Assembly (NCBI GenBank): GCA_011390565.1
Contig: JAABSC010000001.1
Span: 310,001 to 374,000 of the forward strand
Reading direction: 5' to 3'
DNA from: Thioalkalivibrio paradoxus
GTDB lineage: Bacteria; Pseudomonadota; Gammaproteobacteria; Ectothiorhodospirales; Ectothiorhodospiraceae
Length of the DNA stretch: 64,000 bases
The notes beneath the pieces were generated by a model. It did no database searches and was not told where the DNA came from. It worked only from the letters and a program-made list of their open reading frames with translations. This document shows positions 9,687 to 18,297 of this stretch, piece after piece (positions within the stretch are counted from its first letter, which is position 1; every line of letters starts with the position of its first letter). A program made the translations under genes and the position numbers.

Positions 9687-11417
9687 ATGCTGAATCCAAT
9701 CGTCATCTCGCGTGCCGTTGCCGCCGCACTTGCAGCGTTGGCCGTGAGTGGCTGTGCCCAGACCCCGGTCGAGGTGACCGGGTCCGGCTTCACCGACAGT
9801 CCCTTCATCATGTCGGCACCCCCCAGTTCCACGACCGACGTCGAAAGCGAACTCCTGTTCCAGTTGCTCGCTGCCGAAATGGCCCTGCAGGGGGACGATT
9901 ACGACCAGGCCAGTGCGTATTACCTGGAGGCCGCCCGCCTGAGCCGTGATCCGGCGGTGGCCGAACGCGCCACTCGGACGGCGCTGGTTGCGCGCGACCG
10001 TAACCGGGCATTGATTGCAGCGGAGCGATGGCTCGAACTGGCTCCCGGCGGCCTGGACGCAATGCAGACCATCGCGGTGCTTCGGGTCGCCGAAGGCCGT
10101 CCGGCGGGCGCCGTCGAGCAGTTGCAGGGAATTCTGGACGAACTGGGCGCCGAAGAGGGATTCCGGCTCGCCGCCTCGCTGCTGGCTCAGTCCGAGAATC
10201 GGGACGCGGCGCTCGAGACCCTGCAGCGGCTGGTCGAGAGCAATGCCGACGAGAGCGCAGGCTGGCAGGCTCACGCGGAACTGGCCGTGCGTTTCGATGC
10301 CTTCGACCAGGCCTATGCGATCGCCCGGGCCGGGCTGCAGCGCTTTCCCGACGCCGTCGCGCTTCGGTTGATCCTCGCTCGGGCAGCTGCGGAACTCGAC
10401 GATCCGACGGCCGCGCTGGAAGCGCTCGCGGCCGCGGTGGATGCGCACCCCGAGCGGCGTGATGTGCGTTTGGCCTATGCGCGCGCTCTGATCGATCTTG
10501 GAGACTTCGACCGGGTGCGGCCGGAGTTCGACCGGCTTCTGCAACTCGCGCCGGAGGATGTCGAGCTTCTCCTCACGACCGCTTTGCTGAGTCTCGAGGC
10601 CGGGCATTACGAACTGGCACGGGAATACCTCGGTCGTCTGCTCGAGACCGGGCAGCGTTCTGACGACGCCTGGTATTACCTCGGTCGGCTGCACGAGCAG
10701 GCCGGCGATCTGGAGGCGGCCAGCCGTTCCTATGCCGCGGTCGGCCCGGGCGAACATTACAGGGATGCGCGGCTGCGGCAGGCGCGTCTCACCGCGCAGA
10801 TCGAGGGAATGGACGCGGCGCGCCCGCTGTACGCCCGGATGCAGAACGACCCGGACGAGGAAACCGCGCTGCGCGCCTATCTTGCGGAAGCCAACGTGCT
10901 GCGTGAGTTGGGGCAGCTGAACGCCGCCCTGCTGCGGCTGTCGCGGGGGCTGATTCAGTTCCCGGGATCGGTGGACCTGCTCTATGCGCGGGGGCTGGTT
11001 CACGAGCGTGCGGACGACATTCCAGCCGCCGAGGAAGATTTCCGCAGTATCCTGGATCAGGATCCGGATAACGTTTCCGCACTCAATGCCCTCGGATATA
11101 CCCTTGCCGACCGGACCGAACGTTACGAAGAAGCCCTTGATCTCATCGTCCGGGCCTACGAGCAGCGCCCTGGCGATGCTGCAATCACGGACAGCTACGG
11201 CTGGGTGCTGTACCGGCTTGGCCGTCTCGATGAGGCGCTGGCGAAGCTGCGCGAGGCCTACGCACTCTTCCCCGATGGTGAAATTGCGAGCAACCTCGCT
11301 GTCGTGCTCTGGGAGCTGGGCGAGCGGGAAGAATCCCTGGCCATTCTCGACGAAGCCCTCCAGCGAGAGCCGGACCATGAGCGCCTGCTGCGCGTGCGCC
11401 GCCAGTTGGTCGACTGA
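9687..11417 (+). CDS. Outer-membrane TPR-repeat lipoprotein
   Basis: This is a 576-aa protein with a lipoprotein signal peptide: a hydrophobic stretch at residues 8-20 and the lipobox AVSGC with the lipidated Cys23. The rest, from about residue 45, consists of repeated helix-turn-helix units of TPR type, including A-x-x-YYLEAARL, GRLHEQAGDLEAASRSY and ALNALGYTLADRTERYEEAL. A TPR lipoprotein directly upstream of lolB and opposite hemA is common in Chromatiales and pseudomonads. It presumably acts as a periplasmic scaffold at the outer membrane. lolB starts 33 bp downstream, so the two are probably co-transcribed. The exact partner is unknown. Confidence 0.88.
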   Translation: MLNPIVISRAVAAALAALAVSGCAQTPVEVTGSGFTDSPFIMSAPPSSTTDVESELLFQLLAAEMALQGDDYDQASAYYLEAARLSRDPAVAERATRTALVARDRNRALIAAERWLELAPGGLDAMQTIAVLRVAEGRPAGAVEQLQGILDELGAEEGFRLAASLLAQSENRDAALETLQRLVESNADESAGWQAHAELAVRFDAFDQAYAIARAGLQRFPDAVALRLILARAAAELDDPTAALEALAAAVDAHPERRDVRLAYARALIDLGDFDRVRPEFDRLLQLAPEDVELLLTTALLSLEAGHYELAREYLGRLLETGQRSDDAWYYLGRLHEQAGDLEAASRSYAAVGPGEHYRDARLRQARLTAQIEGMDAARPLYARMQNDPDEETALRAYLAEANVLRELGQLNAALLRLSRGLIQFPGSVDLLYARGLVHERADDIPAAEEDFRSILDQDPDNVSALNALGYTLADRTERYEEALDLIVRAYEQRPGDAAITDSYGWVLYRLGRLDEALAKLREAYALFPDGEIASNLAVVLWELGEREESLAILDEALQREPDHERLLRVRRQLVD

Positions 11418-11450
11418 CCGGTTCGGTTCGGGCAAACCTGAATCCCGCCG

Positions 11451-12125
11451 GTGAATGCTGCCATGCCGATCGCTCTTCAACCCCACGTCCATCGGCGGCT
11501 GAGGTTCTGGCCATTCCGTTGGTTTCTGTGGCTGATTCTGGTGGGGTTGGCGTCCTGTGCAACGGTGCCCCAGCTCGAGCCTGGCGATGCGGATGCGCGC
11601 GCGGTGTTTCTCGAGCGCGAAGAGCAGTTCGCCGGGGTTGGGGAGTGGCGCTTTGCCGGGCGCCTGGTCCTGGATCTGCCGGCCGAGAGCTGGACCGGGC
11701 AATTGAGCTGGCGCAGTCGCGCGGACGGGCAGGTCATCGATCTGTCGGGCGCTATGGGCCGGGGGGGCGGGCGGTTGCTGCTGGCTCAGGAAACGGCAGT
11801 GCTGATCACCCGCGATGGTGAGCGTTACGAAGCCGATGACCCGGATACCCTCCTCGTCCAGGTCGCAGGACGCGCTCTTCCGGTGCGTGGGCTCGAGTAC
11901 TGGGTCCGGGGTCTGCCGAGGCCCGGTGCCGGGTACGATCCGCGCGCCGATGCGCAGGGTCGGCCGACCGGTCTCATCCAGGACGGTTGGGAGATCGGGT
12001 ACGGGGCGTTCGAGGACGTGGGCGGGATCGCGATGCCGTTGTCCGTTGAACTGAGGCGAGGGGACGTGTTGCTGCGTCTCTCGATCCAGCGGTGGCAATG
12101 GGTGCCGTCCGGCGACTTGCCGTGA
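11451..12125 (+). CDS. lolB: Outer-membrane lipoprotein insertion receptor LolB
   Basis: LolB is itself a lipoprotein and receives lipoproteins from periplasmic LolA, inserting them into the outer membrane. The N-terminus is basic, followed by a hydrophobic stretch and the lipobox GLASC with Cys36. The mature part shows LolB features: WRFAGRLVLDLP, SWTGQLSWRS and YWVRGLPRPG. At 224 aa the precursor is slightly long because of the N-terminal extension; an in-frame ATG at 11463 would shorten it by four residues. ispE follows with overlapping ends, as in many gammaproteobacteria. Confidence 0.93.
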   Translation: MNAAMPIALQPHVHRRLRFWPFRWFLWLILVGLASCATVPQLEPGDADARAVFLEREEQFAGVGEWRFAGRLVLDLPAESWTGQLSWRSRADGQVIDLSGAMGRGGGRLLLAQETAVLITRDGERYEADDPDTLLVQVAGRALPVRGLEYWVRGLPRPGAGYDPRADAQGRPTGLIQDGWEIGYGAFEDVGGIAMPLSVELRRGDVLLRLSIQRWQWVPSGDLP

Positions 12126-12991
12126 AACGGGCGTTCGAAACGGTTTTTCCCGCGCCCGCCAAGATCAACCGGTTCCTGCACATCACGGGGCGTCGGGCGG
12201 ACGGATACCATGAGCTGCAGACCGTTTTTCAGTTCGTCGACCTGCAGGATGACCTGGTTTTCCGGCCACGGCCTCCTGGGCATTTCGAGCTGACTACGGA
12301 TATGCCCTTTGCGGAAGCGGACAACCTCTGTCTGCGCGCGGCGCGTTTGCTGGCCAGCGTCTCAGCCGTGCCCTTCGGGGTGTCGATCGAACTGAACAAA
12401 CGGATCCCGGTAGGGGGCGGGTTGGGGGGAGGGAGCTCCGATGCGGCAACGACGCTGGTGGCCCTGAATCATCTCTTCGACCTGGAATTGGAGGTAACCG
12501 GTCTGGCGGAACTGGGTTTGCGGCTGGGCGCCGACGTGCCGGTATTCGTCCACGGACGCGCCGCGTGGGCGGAAGGCGTGGGGGAACGCCTGGTTCCGGT
12601 TCTGCCGGACACGCCCTGGATCCTGCTGATCGACCCCGGCGTAACGGTGTCTACAGGGGCCATGTTTCAGGCCGGTGAATTGACAAGGGACTGCCCCCCC
12701 GAGAAAATCGCGCATTCGGGATACGCGGCGCACCGAAATGTGTTCGAATCCATGGTCCGCGACCGGCATCCGCCGGTGGATGAGGCGCTGGGTTGGTTGC
12801 ATGGGCTGGGTGCGGAAGCCCGGCTGAGTGGAACGGGGGGGTGTCTGTTCGGGTTGTTTCGCGACGAAGCGTCGGCGCGGGAGGCCCAGGTCTCGCAACC
12901 TCGACCCTGGCGCAGCTGGGTGTCCAGGTTGCGCAACCGTTCCCCGTTGAGTGCCTGGCTTCAGCCTGAGGCTGAAGCGGGCACGTTGTAA
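12122..12991 (+). CDS. ispE: 4-diphosphocytidyl-2-C-methyl-D-erythritol kinase
   Basis: IspE is the ATP-dependent kinase of the MEP isoprenoid pathway and belongs to the GHMP kinase family. The PAKINRFLHITGRRADGYH opening and the glycine-rich ATP loop PVGGGLGGGSSDAA are diagnostic; a third GHMP motif appears as LSGTGGCLFG. The GTG at 12122 overlaps the lolB stop (GTGA) and gives 289 aa. In-frame ATG codons at 12092 and 12098 inside lolB are alternatives that add eight to ten residues. The stop codon is only 2 bp before the tRNA-Gln gene. Confidence 0.95.
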   Translation: MKRAFETVFPAPAKINRFLHITGRRADGYHELQTVFQFVDLQDDLVFRPRPPGHFELTTDMPFAEADNLCLRAARLLASVSAVPFGVSIELNKRIPVGGGLGGGSSDAATTLVALNHLFDLELEVTGLAELGLRLGADVPVFVHGRAAWAEGVGERLVPVLPDTPWILLIDPGVTVSTGAMFQAGELTRDCPPEKIAHSGYAAHRNVFESMVRDRHPPVDEALGWLHGLGAEARLSGTGGCLFGLFRDEASAREAQVSQPRPWRSWVSRLRNRSPLSAWLQPEAEAGTL

Positions 12992-12993
12992 AT

Positions 12994-13068
12994 TGGGCCG
13001 TCGCCAAGCGGTAAGGCACCGGGTTTTGATCCCGGCATTCGCAGGTTCGAATCCTGCCGGCCCAGCCA
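12994..13068 (+). tRNA. tRNA-Gln (anticodon TTG)
   Basis: The 75-nt sequence folds into a cloverleaf. The 7-bp acceptor stem pairs TGGGCCG (12994-13000) with CGGCCCA (13058-13064), followed by discriminator G13065 and an encoded CCA (13066-13068). The anticodon loop is TTTTGAT, with anticodon TTG reading CAA. The T-arm contains GGTTCGAATCC. A tRNA-Gln between ispE and prs is the conserved gammaproteobacterial position. Its 3' end is repeated further downstream. Confidence 0.97.
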
Positions 13069-13158
13069 TACAGGAAGCGTGGCGTGAGTTTTTTGCAGGG
13101 TGCGTCACGAAGGAGGGCCGGCGGGGTTCGAACCTCAAGGTTCGACTGCCCCGCAGGG
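13050..13158 (+). repeat. tRNA-Gln-derived direct repeat, unit 1
   Basis: This 109-bp segment recurs exactly at 13209-13317, with a 159-bp period. Its first 19 bases are the 3' end of tRNA-Gln (T-arm, acceptor strand and CCA). Within the unit, 13115-13135 is an inverted copy of tRNA bases 13043-13063: 19 of 21 positions are Watson-Crick and the other two can form G-U pairs in RNA. A second hairpin is formed by the flanking CGGGG...CCCCG sequences at about 13122-13154. Confidence 0.9.
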
Positions 13159-13499
13159 GCAGAACGTCGCCGTGAGGCGACGGCCCGGAGGGCGGCGCGC
13201 AGCGCCGTAATCCTGCCGGCCCAGCCATACAGGAAGCGTGGCGTGAGTTTTTTGCAGGGTGCGTCACGAAGGAGGGCCGGCGGGGTTCGAACCTCAAGGT
13301 TCGACTGCCCCGCAGGGCCTCGCGAAATGAGAGTAAGGTGCTGTTCGAGAGGTATGGAATCCAGCCGCTTCCCAATCACGTCGGTCGGGTCGTGAACAAC
13401 CTCTCCAGGGCGTGCCGGGGGCGTTCCCGCGGTGCCGGTCGGGGTGCATTCTCTCCCGGAGCGCCGAAGCCAAACGATCCGTTCACCCAGGGGCAAGAT
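13069..13499 (+). other. 431-bp gap between tRNA-Gln and prs
   Basis: The first 250 bp is occupied by the two tRNA-derived repeat units. The remaining 182 bp before prs (13318-13499) shows no credible gene, tRNA or consensus promoter. Reading frames across it are broken or have no ribosome binding site. The prs promoter probably lies here but I cannot place it. Confidence 0.6.
13209..13317 (+). repeat. tRNA-Gln-derived direct repeat, unit 2
   Basis: This is an identical copy of 13050-13158. It begins with the last 19 bases of the tRNA-Gln sequence but lacks the 5' part of the tRNA, so it is not a second tRNA gene. The 50 bp between the units (13159-13208) holds its own small hairpin, CGTCGCC-GTGA-GGCGACG, at about 13165-13182. 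The arrangement could come from tandem duplication, from a degenerate second tRNA-Gln, or from a tRNA-derived intergenic repeat family. Confidence 0.9.
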
Positions 13500-14456
13500 G
13501 TGGGCGATTCCAGCCGAATGATGATCTTTGCGGGGAATGCCAACCCGCAACTCGCACACAAGGTTGTGGACCATCTCGGTCTGCGCATGGGCAAGGCCAC
13601 CGTGGGTCGGTTCAGTGACGGCGAGGTCCAGGTCGAGATTCTCGAGAACGTTCGCGGCCGGGATGTCTTCATCATCCAGCCCACCGGTCAGCCCACCAAT
13701 GACAACATCATGGAGTTGTTGATCATGGTGGATGCCCTGCGCCGGGCGTCGGCTGGCCGCATCACCACCGTGATTCCCTACTTCGGATACGCTCGGCAGG
13801 ATCGCCGGGTGCGGTCCGCGAGGGTTCCGATTTCGGCCAAGGTGGTGGCCAACATGATCGAGGCCGTTGGCGCGGATCGTGTGCTCACGATCGATGTTCA
13901 TGCCGACCAGGTCCAGGGATTCTTCAACCTGCCCGTGGACAATGTCTATGCGTCTCCAGTGTTGCTGGGCGATGTCTGGCGACGGGAGCCACGCGATCTG
14001 ACGGTGGTTTCCCCTGATGTCGGGGGCGTGGTGCGGGCTCGGGCCATTGCGAAACGGCTGGATGACGCGGACCTGGCGATCATCGACAAGCGCAGGCCGC
14101 GCGCCAACGAGGCTCAGGTGATGCATATCATCGGCGACGTCGAGAACCGTTGCTGCGTGATCATCGACGACATGGTGGATACCGCGGGCACCCTGTGTCA
14201 GGCGGCCAGGGCGCTGAAGGAGCATGGCGCCGCCAAGGTGCTGGCGTATGCAACGCACGCCGTGCTTTCCGGGCCAGCTGTTGCTAACATAGAGGGTTCC
14301 GCTCTTGATGAGCTGGTGGTGACCGACACGCTGATGCTGCAGCCGAACGCCCAGGCCTGCAGTCGCATCCGCCAACTTTCCGTGGCGGAGATGCTTGCGG
14401 AAACCATCCGCAGGATCAATACGGAGGAATCGGTCAGTTCGCTTTTCGTGGACTGA
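13500..14456 (+). CDS. prs: Ribose-phosphate pyrophosphokinase
   Basis: Prs makes PRPP from ribose-5-phosphate and ATP, feeding purine, pyrimidine, histidine and NAD synthesis. Diagnostic motifs are present: [12 protein letters not shown], the ATP loop [16 protein letters not shown], and the PRPP-binding [13 protein letters not shown] chose GTG 13500 because AGGGG at 13489-13493 is well placed ahead of it; the protein then starts [13 protein letters not shown]. The next in-frame ATG codons, 13518 and 13521, have no ribosome binding site. Length is 318 aa, as expected. rplY follows after a hairpin-bearing gap of about 110 bp. Confidence 0.96.
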   Translation: MGDSSRMMIFAGNANPQLAHKVVDHLGLRMGKATVGRFSDGEVQVEILENVRGRDVFIIQPTGQPTNDNIMELLIMVDALRRASAGRITTVIPYFGYARQDRRVRSARVPISAKVVANMIEAVGADRVLTIDVHADQVQGFFNLPVDNVYASPVLLGDVWRREPRDLTVVSPDVGGVVRARAIAKRLDDADLAIIDKRRPRANEAQVMHIIGDVENRCCVIIDDMVDTAGTLCQAARALKEHGAAKVLAYATHAVLSGPAVANIEGSALDELVVTDTLMLQPNAQACSRIRQLSVAEMLAETIRRINTEESVSSLFVD

Positions 14457-14516
14457 CCCTGGCACGGGTTCGTTGGTGCAGGGCTCTCCGAGTCCCCGCC
14501 GCCGGATTCGACTGTA

Positions 14517-14544
14517 GCGCCTCATCTGGTCGCGGGTGGGGCGC
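14517..14544 (+). terminator. Hairpin between prs and rplY (terminator or L25 leader element)
   Basis: Bases 14517-14525 can pair with 14536-14544 (nine pairs including two G-U) around a 10-nt loop, followed by CTTCATTTT. This could be a weak intrinsic terminator for prs or part of a structured 5' leader controlling rplY. The sequence alone does not decide between these. Confidence 0.35.
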
Positions 14545-14567
14545 CTTCATTTTGGGAGATGTACACG

Positions 14568-15212
14568 ATGAGTACCGATTTCGTTGTCGAAGCCGAAACG
14601 CGTCTGGAGCAGGGATCGAGTGCGAGCCGCCGCCTGCGCCGGGCCGGGAAGCTGCCCGCCATTCTCTACGGAGGGCACCAGGATCCGGTGGCCATTACCC
14701 TGGATCACAATGCCATCATGCTGAGCCTGCGCAATGATGCTTTCTATTCCCACGTGTTGACGGTCAACCTGGATGGCAAGGCCGAGCGTGCGATCCTGCG
14801 GGACGTGCAGCGCCACCCGTTCAAGCCGACCCTCACGCACGTCGACCTGCTGCGCGTCAGCGCCGACGAGTCGATCCGGGTGCACGTGCCCCTGCACTTC
14901 CTGAACGAGGAGATCTGCAAGGGTGTGAAGACCGGCGGTGGCATGATCAACCGGCAGATGAATGAAGTGGAGGTCGAATGTCTGCCGGGCGACCTGCCCG
15001 AGGCGATCGAAGTGGATGTGGCCAACCTCGGTGTGGGCGAGTCCATGCACCTCTCGGACCTGGTGCTGCCGGCCGGCGTCGCACTGGTGGCACTGACCCA
15101 CGGCGAAGGTCAGGACCAAGCCGTCGTCGGGGTGCTGATGCCGCGCGGCGAGAAGTCCGGGGACGACGAAGAGCCCGAGGTCGGTGCGCCCGGGGAGCCT
15201 GCCGAGGACTGA
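14568..15212 (+). CDS. rplY: Ribosomal protein L25 / stress protein Ctc
   Basis: L25 binds 5S rRNA in the large ribosomal subunit. This is the long Ctc-type form (214 aa), with an N-terminal L25 domain ([15 protein letters not shown]) and a C-terminal beta domain ([17 protein letters not shown]) that ends in an acidic tail. The start ATG 14568 has GGGAG at 14554-14558 nine bases upstream. The in-frame ATG at 14559 directly abuts that site and is unlikely to be used. It lies in the conserved prs-rplY-pth-ychF series. Confidence 0.95.
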   Translation: MSTDFVVEAETRLEQGSSASRRLRRAGKLPAILYGGHQDPVAITLDHNAIMLSLRNDAFYSHVLTVNLDGKAERAILRDVQRHPFKPTLTHVDLLRVSADESIRVHVPLHFLNEEICKGVKTGGGMINRQMNEVEVECLPGDLPEAIEVDVANLGVGESMHLSDLVLPAGVALVALTHGEGQDQAVVGVLMPRGEKSGDDEEPEVGAPGEPAED

Positions 15213-15241
15213 TCGGTTCTCGATTTTCCACCCATGTCATC

Positions 15242-15838
15242 ATGCCAATCCGTTTGATCGTCGGACTGGGCAATCCAGGCCCGCGTTATGCCCATACCCG
15301 GCACAACGCGGGCTTCTGGTTTGTGGATCAGCTGTCGCGCGAGCGCGGCGGCGTGTTCCGGGCGGACTCGCGTTACGAGGGTGAAGTCACCCGCTTCGCG
15401 GCGGCGGGCGCCAGTTGCCTGCTCCTGAAGCCGCTCACCTTCATGAACAAGAGCGGATCGGCCGTCCAGAAGCTCGCGGCCTTCTATCGGATTCCGCCGG
15501 GAGACATCCTGGTGGTGCACGATGAGCTGGATCTGCCGCCGGGCACGGCCCGACTGAAGAAGGGTGGTGGACATGGTGGACACAACGGGCTGCGGGATAT
15601 CGATCGCCACCTTGGCTCCGATTTTGCCCGCCTGCGTATCGGGATCGGCCACCCGGGAATCCGGGACGCGGTGATCGGTTACGTTCTGGAAAGGCCCTCA
15701 CGGGAAGACGAGGCCGTGGTTCGCGAGGCCATCGAGGCGGCGGTGGCCGCGGTGGACGATCTCGTGGCCGGCGAATGGGACCGGGCCGTGCGCAACCTGC
15801 ATATGCGCGCGACCCCCGACAGGGAGAAGGCTTCATGA
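15242..15838 (+). CDS. pth: Peptidyl-tRNA hydrolase
   Basis: Pth recycles tRNA by cleaving the ester bond of peptidyl-tRNAs that drop off the ribosome. The opening [20 protein letters not shown] contains the catalytic Asn and His, and the middle carries [11 protein letters not shown] and the glycine-rich [13 protein letters not shown]. The length is 198 aa. Starting at ATG 15242, it sits 29 bp after rplY. Its stop codon overlaps the ychF start (ATGA), so the two are translationally coupled. Confidence 0.97.
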   Translation: MPIRLIVGLGNPGPRYAHTRHNAGFWFVDQLSRERGGVFRADSRYEGEVTRFAAAGASCLLLKPLTFMNKSGSAVQKLAAFYRIPPGDILVVHDELDLPPGTARLKKGGGHGGHNGLRDIDRHLGSDFARLRIGIGHPGIRDAVIGYVLERPSREDEAVVREAIEAAVAAVDDLVAGEWDRAVRNLHMRATPDREKAS

Positions 15839-16926
15839 GCCTCAAATGCGGCATCGTGGGCTTGCCCAATGTGGGCAAGTCGACACTTTTCAACGCCCTG
15901 ACGCGGGCCGGAATCGCGGCCGAGAATTACCCTTTCTGCACGATCGACCCGAACGTCGGCGTGGTGGAGGTGCCTGATCCGAGGCTCGGCGTTCTCGCCG
16001 GGATCGTCAAGCCGCAACGTATTCTGCCGACGACCGTCGAGTTCGTCGATATCGCGGGTCTGGTGGCCGGTGCCGCCCAGGGTGAGGGGCTGGGCAACCA
16101 GTTTCTCGCGCACATCCGCGAGACCGATGCGATCGCCCAGGTCGTGCGCTGTTTCGAGGACGATGACGTCGTTCACGTTTCGGGCCGCGTGGATCCGCTG
16201 TCCGATATCGAAACCATCGGTACGGAACTGGCGTTGGCCGACCTGGACACCGTGACCCGCGCGATCACCCGCTTCACCCGTGCGGCGAAGTCGCAGGACA
16301 AGGATGCGCGCGCACGACTGGAAATCGCGGAGCGGGTCGCCGCGGGTCTGGACCAGGGGACGCCGGTACGCGCGCAGGCCCTGGCGCCGGAATCGCTCGC
16401 CCTGCTTTACGATCTGCACCTCTTGACCGCCAAGCCACTGATCTACATCGCCAACGTGGCCGATGACGGGTTCGAGGACAATGCGTTGCTGGCTACGGTG
16501 CAGGCGCATGCCGTTCAGGAGGGTGCGGAAGTCGTCGCGGTGTGTGCTTCACTCGAGGCGGAGATCGCCCAGTTGGAAGATGCCGAGCGCGAGGAATTCC
16601 TCGCCGATCTCGGATTGCCGGAGCCGGGACTCGATCGCGTCGTACGAGCCACTTACCGCTTGCTGAATCTGCAGACCTTCTTCACCGCCGGGCCGAAGGA
16701 AGTGCGTGCCTGGACCGTCCGCAGGGGTTCCACCGCGCCACAGGCGGCGGGTGTCATCCATACGGATTTCGAAAAGGGGTTCATCCGCGCGGAGGTCATT
16801 GCCTACGAGGACTTCGTTACGCATGGCGGCGAGCAGGGCGCGAAGGACGCCGGCAAATGGCGTCTGGAAGGCAAGGAATACGTCATGAACGAAGGGGACG
16901 TTGTACATTTTCGGTTCAACGTCTGA
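15835..16926 (+). CDS. ychF: Ribosome-associated ATPase YchF (Obg family)
   Basis: YchF is an Obg-family P-loop NTPase that prefers ATP and binds the ribosome; in E. coli it is linked to the oxidative stress response. The P-loop GLPNVGKST is at residues 8-16, the G3-like motif DIAGLV follows, and the C-terminus is the TGS domain ending [12 protein letters not shown]. The length is 363 aa. Pth immediately upstream is the near-universal partner gene. The downstream gap of 110 bp separates it from grxD. Confidence 0.97.
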   Translation: MSLKCGIVGLPNVGKSTLFNALTRAGIAAENYPFCTIDPNVGVVEVPDPRLGVLAGIVKPQRILPTTVEFVDIAGLVAGAAQGEGLGNQFLAHIRETDAIAQVVRCFEDDDVVHVSGRVDPLSDIETIGTELALADLDTVTRAITRFTRAAKSQDKDARARLEIAERVAAGLDQGTPVRAQALAPESLALLYDLHLLTAKPLIYIANVADDGFEDNALLATVQAHAVQEGAEVVAVCASLEAEIAQLEDAEREEFLADLGLPEPGLDRVVRATYRLLNLQTFFTAGPKEVRAWTVRRGSTAPQAAGVIHTDFEKGFIRAEVIAYEDFVTHGGEQGAKDAGKWRLEGKEYVMNEGDVVHFRFNV

Positions 16927-17036
16927 TGCTTCGCCCGGACTCTGAGGGGCCGCCCGCCATGCGCGCTTCCGTCCCATTCGCCGTGGTGTGGCACCCGTCG
17001 CTCCACTCTATGCCAATCGATTGACAGGAGGCTTCC

Positions 17037-17363
17037 ATGGACGTCATGGATCGAATTCGTCAGCAGGTCGAAGAAAACCCCGTGGTGATCTTCATGAAGG
17101 GCACCCCGCAGTTCCCGATGTGCGGGTTTTCCAGCAGGGCCTCAGAGGCCCTGAAGCGCTGTGATCAAGAGTTTGCATATGTGAACGTTCTCGGCGACGC
17201 CGAGGTGTTCCAGAATCTTCCCCGTTTTGCCGACTGGCCGACGTTTCCGCAGATCTACATCGACGGGGAACTGGTCGGCGGCTGCGACATCACGCTCGAG
17301 CTGCTCGAGAGCGGTGAGCTGAAGAAGATGGTGGATGAGGCGCACGCCAAACGCGGCGGCTGA
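17037..17363 (+). CDS. grxD: Monothiol glutaredoxin (Grx4 type)
   Basis: This 108-aa protein carries the monothiol CGFS motif at residues 29-32, the glutathione-binding TFPQIYIDGE segment and GGCDI, so it belongs to the Grx4/Grx5 family. These proteins bind [2Fe-2S] clusters with glutathione and act in iron-sulfur cluster transfer, often with BolA proteins. An excellent ribosome binding site (AGGAGG about 17024-17029) precedes ATG 17037. It converges with rnt, the two stop codons being about 40 bp apart. Confidence 0.96.
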   Translation: MDVMDRIRQQVEENPVVIFMKGTPQFPMCGFSSRASEALKRCDQEFAYVNVLGDAEVFQNLPRFADWPTFPQIYIDGELVGGCDITLELLESGELKKMVDEAHAKRGG

Positions 17364-17385
17364 GCCCGCCCGTTTTCCTTGAACG

Positions 17386-17418
17386 CGCCGGACCCGCAGC
17401 GCTCAGGCGGGTCCGGCG
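17386..17418. terminator. Perfect 12-bp hairpin between grxD and rnt 3' ends
   Basis: Bases 17386-17397 are the exact reverse complement of 17407-17418, with a 9-nt loop. The hairpin overlaps the last codons of rnt. It lies at a convergent gene pair, where a bidirectional terminator would be useful, but neither strand shows a U-run after it, so intrinsic termination is uncertain. Confidence 0.45.
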
Positions 17419-18071
17419 ATCCAGGAGGCCGCGTCGGGAATGCCGGCGCTTTCCAGCCAGCGATTGGCTACCTGGCAGAAGATTTCCGCCGTCATTTCGG
17501 CATCGTAGGCCGCGCTATGCGCGGCTGCGCTGTCCCATGTGAACCCCGCAGCTTCCGACGCCCTCGCCAGAACCGTCTGACCGTAGGCCAGTGCCGCCAA
17601 TGATACGGTGTCCAGGCTGCTGAACGGGTGGAAGGGGTTACGGCGGATACCGCAGCGCTCGGCTGCCGCATGAACGAAACCGAGATCGAAATGAGCGTTG
17701 TGTCCCACGAGGATCGCGCGCTTGCATTGGTTGATTTTCACTTCCTTTCGGACTTCGCTGAACAGCTTGCCCAGAGCCTGATCTTCCGGGTGGGCGATGC
17801 GCAGGGGGTGAAACGGATCGATCCCGTTGACCTCCAGGGATTTCGGGTCGAGCAGGGAACCTTCGAAAGGGCGAACGTGCAGGCTCAGGGTCCGGTCGCG
17901 GTGCAGGCGGTCGTCGTCCCCGCGACGAAGGAAGACCGCAGCCACCTGCAGGAGGGCATGCTTGCCGCAATCGAAACCGCCGGTTTCCACGTCCACCACA
18001 ACGGGAAGAAATCCGCGAAAGCGGTTGGCCATCGGTCTTGTCCCGACGGGTAGGGTCTGGGCTTCTGTCAT
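17403..18071 (-). CDS. rnt: Ribonuclease T
   Basis: RNase T is a DEDD-family 3'-5' exoribonuclease that trims the 3' ends of tRNA and other stable RNAs. The exonuclease motifs are visible: VVVDVETGGFD (Exo I), LVGHNAHFDLGF (Exo II) and AAHSAAYDAEMTAEIF (Exo III, DEDDh type). I chose ATG 18071 (MTEAQTLPVGTRPMANRF, 222 aa); an in-frame upstream extension to 18200 has no family counterpart. It is divergent from aceE across about 226 bp. grxD next to rnt is a familiar gammaproteobacterial pair. Confidence 0.95.
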   Translation of the reverse strand: MTEAQTLPVGTRPMANRFRGFLPVVVDVETGGFDCGKHALLQVAAVFLRRGDDDRLHRDRTLSLHVRPFEGSLLDPKSLEVNGIDPFHPLRIAHPEDQALGKLFSEVRKEVKINQCKRAILVGHNAHFDLGFVHAAAERCGIRRNPFHPFSSLDTVSLAALAYGQTVLARASEAAGFTWDSAAAHSAAYDAEMTAEIFCQVANRWLESAGIPDAASWIAGPA

Positions 18072-18149
18072 TGGTTCTGCCACGGTTTGAGATCGTTTCC
18101 GGGAATCGGGCGCCATTGTCCATACCCATGTGCGCCCGATCCGCGCGGC

Positions 18150-18179
18150 TTGACCTGTGCCAGCTTCAGTCCGGATACT
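18150..18179 (+). promoter_or_regulatory. Putative sigma-70 promoter for aceE
   Basis: A TTGACC (-35, 18150-18155) and GATACT (-10, 18174-18179) are separated by 18 bp, about 118 bp before the aceE start, in the only gap upstream of the PDH operon. I see no clear PdhR-type operator. The call is from consensus similarity alone. Confidence 0.4.
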
Positions 18180-18297
18180 TGCGCCCTTGTCTGCGCCCAT
18201 GGCATTCGCTTGCAGATGGTAGCAGAAACGCGGGTTCGCCCCGGCCAGAAAGCATCCTCAGGGGGCTCCGCGGGGCCGCATCTCAAAGGGATCACGC

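Noticed and set aside
9609..12098. An 829-codon minus-strand open frame opposite the TPR lipoprotein and lolB
   Set aside because: Same antisense effect. The + strand genes have lipoboxes, TPR units and LolB motifs; the antisense frame has none.
13209..13317. A possible second tRNA-Gln gene
   Set aside because: Only the last 19 bases of the tRNA are present; there is no D-arm, anticodon arm or acceptor 5' strand.
13050..13317. CRISPR array or prophage attachment site
   Set aside because: There are only two units with a 109-bp repeat, far too long for CRISPR. No integrase or phage gene is nearby, so an att-site reading has no support beyond the tRNA 3' end.
13084..13395. A 103-codon frame across the tRNA-derived repeats
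   Set aside because: Its apparent internal repetition just reflects the DNA duplication, and it has no ribosome binding site or homologous family that I recognise.
17386..17418. A confident intrinsic terminator for grxD or rnt
   Set aside because: The 12-bp stem is perfect but neither side has a U-run, so I list it only at low confidence.
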